Below are positions 35,111 to 42,820 of a DNA stretch of 64,000 nucleotides, one piece after another. A program made the translations under genes and the position numbers. Origin of the DNA: Dactylosporangium fulvum. GTDB taxonomy: Bacteria; Actinomycetota; Actinomycetes; Mycobacteriales; Micromonosporaceae. The notes below the pieces were generated by a model that saw only the letters and a program-made list of their open reading frames with translations, did no database searches and was not told the origin of the DNA. Position 1 is the stretch's first letter. Every line of letters begins with the position of its first letter. The DNA is taken from contig NZ_CP073720.1 in assembly GCF_025137375.1 (NCBI RefSeq), positions 5,046,501-5,110,500 of the forward strand, given 5' to 3'.

Positions 35111-36439
35111 ATGATCTCGGTGGCCGAGCGGGTTGTCGTCGCGTTCTCCGGTGCGGGCTCGGGCACCGGCCCGCTCTCGTGGGGTCAGCAGGACATCTGG
35201 CAGGCGATGGTGCGCCAGCGGTCGTGGCTGCCCAACGGCGCCTGGGGGCCGCTGCCCGCCGGCACCACGGTCGACGACGTCGCCGACCGGCTGCGCTACC
35301 TCATGAGCCGCTTCCCGACCGCCCGCACCCGGCTGCGCTTCGACGCCGCCGGCCGGCCGGAGCAGGTCGTGCACGACACGGGGGAGACCACGCTCGAGAT
35401 CGTCGACGCCGGCGCCGCCGACCCGGCGGAGGTCGCCGAGGCGCTCCGGCTGCAGTACCAGGACGCCGACTACGATTTCGTCACCGAGTGGCCGGTGCGG
35501 ATGGCCGCGGTCCGCCACGGTGGCGCGCTCACCCACCTCGTCGTGGTCATGTGCCACCTCATCACCGACGGCTTCGGCTCCCAGGTGCTGCTCGACGAGC
35601 TCGACACCCGCCCGGACACGCCGATCCCCGACCTGCAGCCGCTGGAGCAGGCCCGCTGGCAGGCCTCGCCGGCCGGGCAGCGGCAGAACAGCCTGGCGCT
35701 GCGGCACTGGGACGGCATCCTGCGGGCCATGCCGCCGCGCCGGTTCCCCGAGTCGGCCGACAAGCGGCAGCCACGGCACTGGCGCGGGGAGTTCACGTCG
35801 TACGCGCTGGCTCCCGCGCTGCGGACCGTCACCGAGCGGACCGGCGTCGGTTCGGCACCGGCGCTGCTGGCCGTGTTCGCGATCGCCCTGGCCCGGGTGA
35901 CCGGCGTGAACCCGGTCGTGGTGCGGCCCATGGTGAACAACCGCTTCCGGCCCGGCCTCGACCGGGTCGTGTGCATGCTCGCGCAGTACGGCCTGTGCAT
36001 GCTCGACGTCGCCGGCGCGTCCTTCGCCGAGGCGTTGGACCGGGCCCGCCGCAGCGCGCTGACCACGTACAAGCACGCGTACTACGACCCGGCCCGGCTC
36101 GACGAGCTGATCGCGCGGGTCGTCGCGGAGCGCGGCGACGACCTCGAGCTGCCCTGCTACTTCAACGACCGCCGCGGCGAGCCCACCGGCGCCGTGCCGG
36201 AACCGGCGCGGCTGCGTGCGGCGCTGTCCCGGGGCGAGTTCCGCTGGACGACACAGCAGGACGTGCCGTTCGAGCCGCTGATCGTCCACGTCGACGACGT
36301 GCCCGGCGACGCGGTGCGGGCCATCCTCTTCATGGACACGCACGTCGTTTCGCCCGGCGACGGCGAGGCCCTGCTGCGCGGCCTGGAGGCCGTGGCCGTC
36401 GAGGCGGCGCTGGACCCGTCCGCCCCCACCGGCGTTTAG
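35111..36439 (+). CDS. Stand-alone NRPS condensation-like domain protein
   Basis: A 442-residue single condensation-superfamily (CoA-dependent acyltransferase) protein without adenylation or carrier domains. The active-site motif reads VVVMCHLITDGFGSQ, where HHxxxDG has lost its first His but keeps the second (catalytic) His and the Asp-Gly. SWGQQDIWQAM is the N-terminal C1-like motif, and RPMVNNRFRPG the C4/C5 region. Such proteins may load or condense a carrier-bound acyl group in trans, or form an ester. No NRPS is in the window. AGGAGG lies eight bases before ATG 35111. Confidence 0.8.
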   Translation: MISVAERVVVAFSGAGSGTGPLSWGQQDIWQAMVRQRSWLPNGAWGPLPAGTTVDDVADRLRYLMSRFPTARTRLRFDAAGRPEQVVHDTGETTLEIVDAGAADPAEVAEALRLQYQDADYDFVTEWPVRMAAVRHGGALTHLVVVMCHLITDGFGSQVLLDELDTRPDTPIPDLQPLEQARWQASPAGQRQNSLALRHWDGILRAMPPRRFPESADKRQPRHWRGEFTSYALAPALRTVTERTGVGSAPALLAVFAIALARVTGVNPVVVRPMVNNRFRPGLDRVVCMLAQYGLCMLDVAGASFAEALDRARRSALTTYKHAYYDPARLDELIARVVAERGDDLELPCYFNDRRGEPTGAVPEPARLRAALSRGEFRWTTQQDVPFEPLIVHVDDVPGDAVRAILFMDTHVVSPGDGEALLRGLEAVAVEAALDPSAPTGV

Positions 36440-36484
36440 CGAGCGTTGTCAGCGGATCGCGGGGGCAGAGATCGTGAAATCTCG

Positions 36485-36904
36485 CTAGACGACGTTGCGG
36501 CGGGCCGAGTCGCGGGCCCGGGTGCTCCGCGGCATCCGGGACCGCTCCAGCCACTCGCCGGTCTCGCAGCCGCGGCAGATGCGCACCGCGCCGACCGCCT
36601 CCGGTGCGGTGCCGTCGCCGCTGCGGGCCATCTCGTGCGTCTCGGCGAGGGGCCGGCCGCAGCGCGGACAGCCGTCGGTGTTCGTGGTGATCGAGGTGTA
36701 CGCCACGTGCTCCGTCGTGTATCGGATCGTCGAGTAGCCCTGCCCGTCGCCGATGTGCAGGGCCGGGTTGCGCGGCGCGCCCGCATACGGGCCCATGTCG
36801 GCGTGCGAGACCGCGTTCGCCGCCCCGCCGAGGACGCGGAACCGGCGCCGCAGCCAGGCCATGAACGCGGACCGGCGCTCAGCCGGTCGGTCGTCGTCCG
36901 TCAT
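36485..36904 (-). CDS. Zinc-ribbon hypothetical protein
   Basis: A 139-residue protein with TNTDGCPRCGRPLAETHEM and VRICRGCETGEWLERS, two CxxC knuckles about 35 residues apart that should bind one zinc. The N-terminal third is basic. Family unknown. Its ATG overlaps the stop codon of the TetR gene (ATGA), so it is translationally coupled to that regulator. Confidence 0.7.
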   Translation of the reverse strand: MTDDDRPAERRSAFMAWLRRRFRVLGGAANAVSHADMGPYAGAPRNPALHIGDGQGYSTIRYTTEHVAYTSITTNTDGCPRCGRPLAETHEMARSGDGTAPEAVGAVRICRGCETGEWLERSRMPRSTRARDSARRNVV

Positions 36905-37506
36905 CGGGTCCTCGCTTCCGGAAGCAGTACGTCCAGCAGGCCGGCCGAGACGCCGGCCGCGTCGGTGGCCGGGTCCGTCGCGGCGAGCAGCGCCAGGCCG
37001 CCGCCGAACGCGCCGAGGGCCACCACGAGTTGCGGGACCGGCATGGCCGGGCGGATGCCCAGGCGGCGGCAGTGCCGCGTCAGCAGCGCGGCGAGCTCCC
37101 CGTCGAGGCGCCGTTGCAGCGCCGCCAGGGCGGCCGCGTGGGCGGGCTGGGCGGCGACCGCGGCGAGGTACTCGGCGGACGTGAGCGTCCAGCGGGCCGC
37201 CTCGTCGTCGCGGGCGAACGCGCCGGGGTCGAGGGCCGCGAGCAGCTCCGCCCGCGAGCCGGCCCGGTCGAAGGCGTCGCGCAGTGCCGCGAGGCGCACG
37301 CCGGCGACGGCGTCGACGATCGCCTGCCACAGCCCTTCCTTGCTGCCGAAGTGCTTGTAGACCGCGCCGCGGGTGTAGCCGGCCTCGGCCGCGATCTCCT
37401 CGACCGTCGCCGCCAGGAACCCGCGCCGCAGGAACACGGCACGCCCCGTCGCGAGCAGCCGCTCGTGCGTGCGCTCCTGCGCCTCGGCCCGGGTCAGCCT
37501 GACCAA
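36901..37506 (-). CDS. TetR-family transcriptional regulator
   Basis: About 201 residues. Helix-turn-helix: FLRRGFLAATVEEIAAEAGY with TRGAVYKHFGSKEGLWQAIV (residues 20-60), followed by a helical ligand-binding domain. The longest frame begins at GTG 37554, but that codon is inside a 32-bp dyad; I prefer TTG 37506, nine bases after GAGGGG and directly before the conserved VRLTRAEAQ. The dyad between this gene and the P450 gene upstream suggests autoregulation. It forms a unit with the zinc-ribbon gene. Confidence 0.85.
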   Translation of the reverse strand: MVRLTRAEAQERTHERLLATGRAVFLRRGFLAATVEEIAAEAGYTRGAVYKHFGSKEGLWQAIVDAVAGVRLAALRDAFDRAGSRAELLAALDPGAFARDDEAARWTLTSAEYLAAVAAQPAHAAALAALQRRLDGELAALLTRHCRRLGIRPAMPVPQLVVALGAFGGGLALLAATDPATDAAGVSAGLLDVLLPEARTR

Positions 37507-37522
37507 CCGGATCCGCCCCTCA

Positions 37523-37554
37523 GTGACGTCGTGTTTCTGGAAACAATACGTCAC
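37523..37554. promoter_or_regulatory. 32-bp dyad, probable TetR operator
   Basis: GTGACGT, three bases, GTTTC-TG-GAAAC, three bases, ACGTCAC: two nested perfect arms around one centre. It sits between the TetR start and the P450 stop and is the only AT-richer patch there. Confidence 0.65.
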
Positions 37555-37599
37555 CGAGTTGGCCGGGGAGGCCCGCCACCGCGGCCTGGCGAACGTGGC

Positions 37600-38790
37600 C
37601 TAGGCCGGGACGACCGACACCGGGAGCTTCGTCGGGGTGAGCATCACCCACGGGTTGCGGTACACCGACGCGGCGGTGTCGACGGCGATCTCGCGGTACC
37701 GCCGCAGCAACACCTCCATCGCGATCCTCGCCTCCAGCCGGGCCAGCGGCGCACCGATGCAGAAGTGGATGCCGTGCCCGAACGTGAGGTGCGGGTTCGG
37801 GTTGCGGCGGATGTCGAAGCGCAAAGGGTCGGCGAAGACCCGGCCGTCGCGGTTGGCGGCCGCGAGCCAGGCGACGACGACGTCACCCGCCGGGACCGGC
37901 AGGCCGCCGATCACCGCGTCCGTGGTCGACCGCCGCGCCAGCCGCGGGAACGGCGTGCGCAGGCGCAGCACCTCCTCGATCGCGTCCGGCAGCAGTGCCG
38001 GGTCGGCCCGGACCTCGGCCGCCGCGTCCGGGTGCTCGTCGAGGCTGGCCACCGTGTTGCCCAGCGTCGCGGTCGTCGTGATGTGGCCGGCGAGCAGCAG
38101 CAGGCCGACGAACCCGATGATCTCCTCGTCGGAGAGCCGCTCGCCGTCGGCCTTGGCCTGCACCAGGTTGCCGGTCAGGTCGTCGCCGGGCGTCGCGCGG
38201 TGCGCCCGCACGTGCTCCAGCAGGTACTCGTTCATCTCACGCATGACCGCCGCGACCGCCTGCACGCTCCGGTCGTCCAGCATCCGGGTCAGTGGCTGGT
38301 CCGGGCCGGCCTCCGGCCGCTCGAACAGCGCGTCGGCCCACCGCCGGAACACCGGCCGGTCCGCTGCCGGGATGCCGAGCAGTTCGGCGATGACGATCAC
38401 CGGCAGCGGGTACGCCAGGTCGTCGACCAGGTCGAACCGCTCCGCGCCGGCCAGTTCGTCGAGCAGCTCGGACGTGACCGTGGTGATGCGCGGCGCCAGG
38501 CCGGCCACCACCCGCGGCGTGAACGCCCGGCTCACCAGCCGCCGCAGCGAGTCGTGGCGGGGCGGGTCCATCTGGACGAAGTTGCCGCGCTGGAACAGGT
38601 CCAGGTCCTCCTGCCGGGGCTGCAGGTCGCCCAGGTCGGAGGAGAACGTGTGCGGGTCGCCGAGGACGGCCGAGACCTCGGGGTGCCCGAGGACCGTCCA
38701 GCAGCGCTGCCGCTCGTCGTAGTGGACCTCGCCGTCGCGGCGCGACTGCTCCAGCCAGGTGAACAGGTCGGGCAACGTGGGGGCCGTCAT
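37600..38790 (-). CDS. Cytochrome P450
   Basis: A 396-residue bacterial class-I P450. The I-helix oxygen motif is LLLLAGHITTTATL, the ExxR is EEVLRLR, and the haem-Cys loop FGHGIHFCIGAPLARLEAR. FVQMDPPRHDSLRRLVSRAF is the typical C-helix region. It should hydroxylate or oxidise a small molecule using ferredoxin from elsewhere. GGAGGGGAG precedes ATG 38790. The TetR gene lies just downstream on the same strand with a dyad between, so the two may be linked functionally, but the P450 promoter is separate. Confidence 0.95.
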   Translation of the reverse strand: MTAPTLPDLFTWLEQSRRDGEVHYDERQRCWTVLGHPEVSAVLGDPHTFSSDLGDLQPRQEDLDLFQRGNFVQMDPPRHDSLRRLVSRAFTPRVVAGLAPRITTVTSELLDELAGAERFDLVDDLAYPLPVIVIAELLGIPAADRPVFRRWADALFERPEAGPDQPLTRMLDDRSVQAVAAVMREMNEYLLEHVRAHRATPGDDLTGNLVQAKADGERLSDEEIIGFVGLLLLAGHITTTATLGNTVASLDEHPDAAAEVRADPALLPDAIEEVLRLRTPFPRLARRSTTDAVIGGLPVPAGDVVVAWLAAANRDGRVFADPLRFDIRRNPNPHLTFGHGIHFCIGAPLARLEARIAMEVLLRRYREIAVDTAASVYRNPWVMLTPTKLPVSVVPA

Positions 38791-38845
38791 CGCCGATCAC
38801 TCCCCTCCGGGGTTCGTCGGCGCCGCCTACCCGCCCGGCGGAGCG

Positions 38846-39586
38846 TCAAACCGCGTCGTCGCGCAGCACGGTCTCCAGGACCCGCGCGATGCCCGCCTCG
38901 GACACCGGCGCCGCCGGGTCGGTCGTGTACTGGTGCAGCGCCTGCGGGATCGCGGTGAGTGACGGGTCACGCTCCAGCGCCCACCGGGCGGCGGGCGTCT
39001 TGGCGCTGTGCCTGCCCTCCACGGCGAACAGCCAGATGCGGCACGCGGTGAGAACCATGTGCGCGGCGTCCTCGGTGTCGCCGGTGCGTGACTGCCACTC
39101 CCGCAGCCAGTGCCGGCCGCGGTCGCGGACCCACGCGGCCGGGACCGGGCCGAGCACGTCGGCCGGGGCGGCGCCGAGGACGGCGCGGCCGTCGGCACGC
39201 GCCATGGACAGCTCCGCCGGCAGGTCCGGTGCGGCGGCCACCCGGCGCTCGACCTCGACGCCCACGGAGCTGCCGTCATACCGCCCGACGTGCAGCTCCA
39301 GCGGTGGTGCCGGGGACGGCGCGGAGGCCACGGCGGCGGTCACGACGTGCAGGTCGATGCCGCTCGCCGGGCCGGGATCGGTGTTGCGCACCAGTCGCTC
39401 CAGCGCTCCGGCGGCCGTGTCCGGCAGCGGTCCGCCGACGACGAGCAGCAGGTCGATGTCGCTGCGGCCGGGCAGGAAGTCGCCGGTGGCCACGGACCCG
39501 TGCAGGATCGCCGAGCGCACCGGCACACCGGCCGCCGCGGTGGCCGACCGGGCGAGGCCGGCCGCGATCTCCTCGATCGGCGCCAC
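38846..39586 (-). CDS. Nucleotidyltransferase (aminoglycoside adenylyltransferase-like)
   Basis: A 246-residue protein with the pol-beta nucleotidyltransferase motif GSVATGDFLPGRSDIDLLLV (G-S-x10-D-x-D), and a helical C-terminal domain (TGDTEDAAHMVLTACRIW; KTPAARWALERDP) as in AadA/DUF4111 enzymes. It may adenylylate an aminoglycoside, but resistance cannot be concluded from sequence. It starts at GTG 39586, three bases after the stop of a small membrane-protein gene, so the two form an operon. Confidence 0.85.
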   Translation of the reverse strand: MAPIEEIAAGLARSATAAAGVPVRSAILHGSVATGDFLPGRSDIDLLLVVGGPLPDTAAGALERLVRNTDPGPASGIDLHVVTAAVASAPSPAPPLELHVGRYDGSSVGVEVERRVAAAPDLPAELSMARADGRAVLGAAPADVLGPVPAAWVRDRGRHWLREWQSRTGDTEDAAHMVLTACRIWLFAVEGRHSAKTPAARWALERDPSLTAIPQALHQYTTDPAAPVSEAGIARVLETVLRDDAV

Positions 39587-39589
39587 CCC

Positions 39590-39766
39590 TCAGACGCCCG
39601 GGCGCTGCGGCGGCTGGGCGAAGTGGCCGGGTGGCGGCGGGAGCTGCGCGGGCCGGGCCGGTCGCCGGACGAGCGCGAGCACGGCGCCCGCGAGGGTGAG
39701 CAGGACGACCGGAACCCGCAGCCCGATCAACGTCGCGTCGGACAGGGGCGTCACCGCGTCGATCAT
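39590..39766 (-). CDS. 58-residue single-TM protein
   Basis: ATG 39766 opens MIDAVTPLSDATLIGLRVPV, then VLLTLAGAVLALVRRP and a Pro-rich tail (QLPPPPGHFAQPPQRPGV). It has one membrane helix (about 14-34) with a positive inside end and a short cytosolic Pro/Gln tail. It lies three bases before the nucleotidyltransferase start. Codon composition and the tight spacing support a real gene; no family is recognised. Confidence 0.6.
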   Translation of the reverse strand: MIDAVTPLSDATLIGLRVPVVLLTLAGAVLALVRRPARPAQLPPPPGHFAQPPQRPGV

Positions 39767-40000
39767 CCGGCGATGCTACCGAAATCCCCCGATGAGTTCC
39801 GGCCCCGCCGCCGTGCCCACTGCGGAGCGCGTGATGCCCGCGCGCCGGGCAGGAGGGCACGATGACCGGGGACGATTCGAACCGATCCGCGCGGCGGTGC
39901 TGTCGGCCTGGGATCGGACCGCCTGGTGCCGCTGCGACCAGGTTCACCCGGGCGGCGACCGGCCGACCACACCCCGGTCCGCCCTGCGACGATGCCCGGC

Positions 40001-40474
40001 ATGACTGATCGCGAGCGGAACGGCTACCTCCTCACCACCGAGCCCGGCCGCGTCGACGTCGACCGGGTCCACCGGTGGCTGTCGGAGGAGTCGTACTGGG
40101 CGGCGGGCCGCGAACGGGACGTCGTGGCCCGCTCGATCGCCGGCTCGGTGCCGTACTCGGTCTTCGACGGCGCCGAGCAGGTGGCGTTCGCCCGGGTCGT
40201 GACGGACGGGGCGACGTTCGCCTGGATCTGCGACGTCTTCGTCGACTCCGGCCACCGCGGCCGGGGGCTGGGCGGCTGGCTCGTCGACAGCATGATCGAG
40301 GACCTGTCCGCGACGGGCGTCCAGCGGTTCGTCCTCGCGACCCGCGACGCGCACGAGGTGTACCGGCGCTCCGGCTTCGAGCCGCTCGCGGGCGCGGAGC
40401 GGTACATGGAGATCGACCGCCGTCCCACCCGTGCCGCCATCCTCGCCCACCTGACCCGTGCGGAGGAAGGCTGA
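40001..40474 (+). CDS. GNAT-family N-acetyltransferase
   Basis: A 157-residue single-domain GNAT enzyme. The acetyl-CoA loop is DVFVDSGHRGRGLGGWLVDS (RGxG variant), followed by FVLATRDAHEVYRRSGFEPL, the usual motif B end. It will transfer an acetyl group to an amine of unknown identity. ATG 40001 is used; it has no ribosome-binding site. Confidence 0.9.
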   Translation: MTDRERNGYLLTTEPGRVDVDRVHRWLSEESYWAAGRERDVVARSIAGSVPYSVFDGAEQVAFARVVTDGATFAWICDVFVDSGHRGRGLGGWLVDSMIEDLSATGVQRFVLATRDAHEVYRRSGFEPLAGAERYMEIDRRPTRAAILAHLTRAEEG

Positions 40475-40496
40475 GCGCGGCCGGTACGCTCGCCGG

Positions 40497-41675
40497 GTGG
40501 CCAGCCCGGTGCCGTGGGCGGAGCTCTCCGCCGGCCAGCTCGAGCGGCTCGTCGCCGCCTGGATCGTCAGCACGCATCCGGGCGCGTTCCGGGTCGAGGG
40601 CAGCGGCGGTGACGACGGCGCCGACGTCCGGCAGCCCGTCGACGGCGGGCAGCGGGTCTTCGAGATCAAGAGCTTCGACGGGCTGCTCTCCGCCGGTCAG
40701 AAGCGGCAGATCCGCGGCTCCCTGGAGACCGCCGTCCGGCGCCAGGCCGGGATGGTCCACTGGACCCTCGTCCTCCCGCACGACCTGACCCCGGCGGAGA
40801 TCCGCTGGTTCGAGACCGAACTGGCGCCGCGGACCACCGCGCGGACCGACTGGATCGGGCGGACCGCGCTGGACGCCGGACTCAGCGGCCGTCCCGAGCT
40901 GCTGAGCCTCGTCCCCGGCTCCGCGGAGCGCCGGGCGATCGACCTGGTCGCCCGGCTGGGGCTGCCGTCGCTGCGCAGGACGCTGGTATTCGTCGTCGCC
41001 GCGCTGTGCGTGGTGACCGCGATCGCCGTGGCCGCCGTGACGTGGACGGCTCCGCGTGGGTCCGATCCGGCGGCGACCGGCGGACCGGGTGTTCCGGCCG
41101 CTCCTTCCGGGCCGCCGGTCGCGGCCGTGAGCTCGGTCGCCGGGGTCAGCTGCCGCTCCGGCTGGGTGGTGCCCGACCACGGTGCAGCGCCGATCCCGTA
41201 CCTGTCCGACCGGGCCCCGGACGGCGGCGTCGCCACCGGCGGTGCGGAGGCCACCGTGACCGTGCAGGGCCTGACCGGCCGGGCCGTGATACTGCAGTCG
41301 ATGACGGTCGAGGTGGTGCGGCGCCGCCCGCCGCTGGCCGGCGTGTACCTCCCGCTCGGCTGCCAGGGCGGGGTGACGCCCCGCAAGTACCGGCTCGACC
41401 TCGATCCCGCGGCGCCGCGGATCGTGCCGGAGGCCGGCACGGTGACGTTCCCGTACCGTGTCGACCAGCTCGAACCGGAACAGTTCCTGATCACCCCCGA
41501 CGTGACGACGGGAGACGTCGAGTGGCGCCTGCTGCTCAGCTGGACCTCCGGAGCCGACAAGGGAACGCTGGTCCTGCCCGAGGCCGGCAAGCCGCCGTTC
41601 CGGAACACCGCCACCACGGCCGCGCGGGAGTTCTGCGCCGACCTCACCGCCTGGGTCTGGAAGCCGTCCTGCTGA
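40497..41675 (+). CDS. Membrane-anchored protein with Mrr-like nuclease domain
   Basis: A 392-residue protein. Residues 1-110 contain GSGGDDGADVRQPVDGG then QRVFEIKSFDG, the D...ExK pattern of restriction-endonuclase-like (Mrr/type IV) domains, preceded by a helix beginning LSAGQLERLVAAW. One membrane helix follows at about residues 170-195 (LVFVVAALCVVTAIAVAAVT), then a linker and an extracellular domain of about 180 residues (VVPDHGAAPIPYLSDRAPDG; LTGRAVILQSMTVEV). A cytosolic nuclease-like domain tied to an outside domain is unusual. GTG 40497 follows TACGCT by six bases, so the gene is probably leaderless. Confidence 0.7.
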   Translation: MASPVPWAELSAGQLERLVAAWIVSTHPGAFRVEGSGGDDGADVRQPVDGGQRVFEIKSFDGLLSAGQKRQIRGSLETAVRRQAGMVHWTLVLPHDLTPAEIRWFETELAPRTTARTDWIGRTALDAGLSGRPELLSLVPGSAERRAIDLVARLGLPSLRRTLVFVVAALCVVTAIAVAAVTWTAPRGSDPAATGGPGVPAAPSGPPVAAVSSVAGVSCRSGWVVPDHGAAPIPYLSDRAPDGGVATGGAEATVTVQGLTGRAVILQSMTVEVVRRRPPLAGVYLPLGCQGGVTPRKYRLDLDPAAPRIVPEAGTVTFPYRVDQLEPEQFLITPDVTTGDVEWRLLLSWTSGADKGTLVLPEAGKPPFRNTATTAAREFCADLTAWVWKPSC

Positions 41676-42820
41676 CCGCGGCGCTGGCCCTCACCGCCTG
41701 CACGGCCGACCCGCCGCCGCCCGCACCCGCACCCGCGCCGGCGTTCGAGCCTCCACAGTGGACTCGGGGACCGGCACTGACCGGACTGCCGTCGCCGGGC
41801 TCCGGGCTGGCGGCGTGGGACGGCGGGCTGCTGCTCGGCAACGGTGTCGTCGGCGTCCACGGGTACACCGAGGTCTTCGCCTCGGCCGACGGCCGGACAT
41901 GGCAGCCGTCGGCACCCGAGGCCTCGATCCGGCCCGCCTCGTGCTGCCTGCGCATGGTCGCCGGCCACGGCTCCGCCGCGTATCTCGTCGGCTGGGGCTC
42001 CCGCGGCCTGACGGTGTGGCGGACCGAGGACGGCCGGCAGTGGACGGCGGCCCAGCTGCCGCTCGGCGGCACCCGCGTCCGCGACCAGTTCGACCTGGAG
42101 GTGACGATCGCGGCCGGCCCGCGCGGGGTCGTCGTCGCCGGCATCAGCATGCTCAACCCGCCGCGCTTCCCCGGCGTGTACGTCTGGAGCTCGCCCGACG
42201 GCCGCTCCTTCGTCCCGCCGGTGCACGTCCGGTCCGGCCCCGGGACGACGACGCTTCCGGTCGTGGAGGTCACCGCCACCGGTTTCCTCCTGGCCGTGTC
42301 GGTCGACGGCCAGGGGACGACGGTGTACGAGTCGGCGGACGGCACCGGCTGGCGGGACATCACGGCCGGCCTGACCGGCGTCCCGGTCGTGGGTCACCTC
42401 GCCGGCAACGGCACGACGACGGTGCTGCTGCCGGACAAGGCGCGGCCGGGGGAGCCGCAGGCCTGGTACCGCCGGGGCGACGGCGGGTGGCAGGCGGGGA
42501 CGATGGATCCGGGCCGCCTGCCGGACGCCGGGGTGGTGCCCGCCGAGGAGCGCGAGGTCAACGCCGTCCACCGCTGGGGCAACGGCTTTCTCGCGGTGGG
42601 CAACACGTATGCCGACGAGGGCCGGGAACGGTCCGTCATGGTGTGGTACACAGTGGACGGTGCACTCTGGACCAGGATGCCGGTCCGTGCGAACGGCTTC
42701 GACTCGGCCGCGATCCTCGAGGACGTGGCGTCGAACCGGGAGCGGACCGTCCTGCTGGCGGTGCCGGCCGACTTCTCCGAGCAGCTGCTGACCTGGCAGG
42801 CCCCCGCCCCGCACAGCTAG
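41657..42820 (+). CDS. Secreted lipoprotein, beta-propeller-like
   Basis: About 387 residues. LLTAALALTACTADPPPPAP is a lipoprotein signal with lipobox LTA-C, followed by a Pro/Ala linker. The rest repeats a W-rich blade pattern with Asp-Gly turns (FASADGRTWQPSAPEA; VWRTEDGRQWTAAQLP; VWSSPDGRSFVPPVHV; VYESADGTGWRDITAG; VWYTVDGALWTRMPVR), as in sialidase/Asp-box propellers. No ATG, GTG or TTG lies near the signal sequence; CTG 41657 or 41651 is the only in-frame candidate, inside the end of the preceding gene. The start is therefore uncertain; translational coupling or a rare CTG start is possible. Confidence 0.65.
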   Translation: MEAVLLTAALALTACTADPPPPAPAPAPAFEPPQWTRGPALTGLPSPGSGLAAWDGGLLLGNGVVGVHGYTEVFASADGRTWQPSAPEASIRPASCCLRMVAGHGSAAYLVGWGSRGLTVWRTEDGRQWTAAQLPLGGTRVRDQFDLEVTIAAGPRGVVVAGISMLNPPRFPGVYVWSSPDGRSFVPPVHVRSGPGTTTLPVVEVTATGFLLAVSVDGQGTTVYESADGTGWRDITAGLTGVPVVGHLAGNGTTTVLLPDKARPGEPQAWYRRGDGGWQAGTMDPGRLPDAGVVPAEEREVNAVHRWGNGFLAVGNTYADEGRERSVMVWYTVDGALWTRMPVRANGFDSAAILEDVASNRERTVLLAVPADFSEQLLTWQAPAPHS

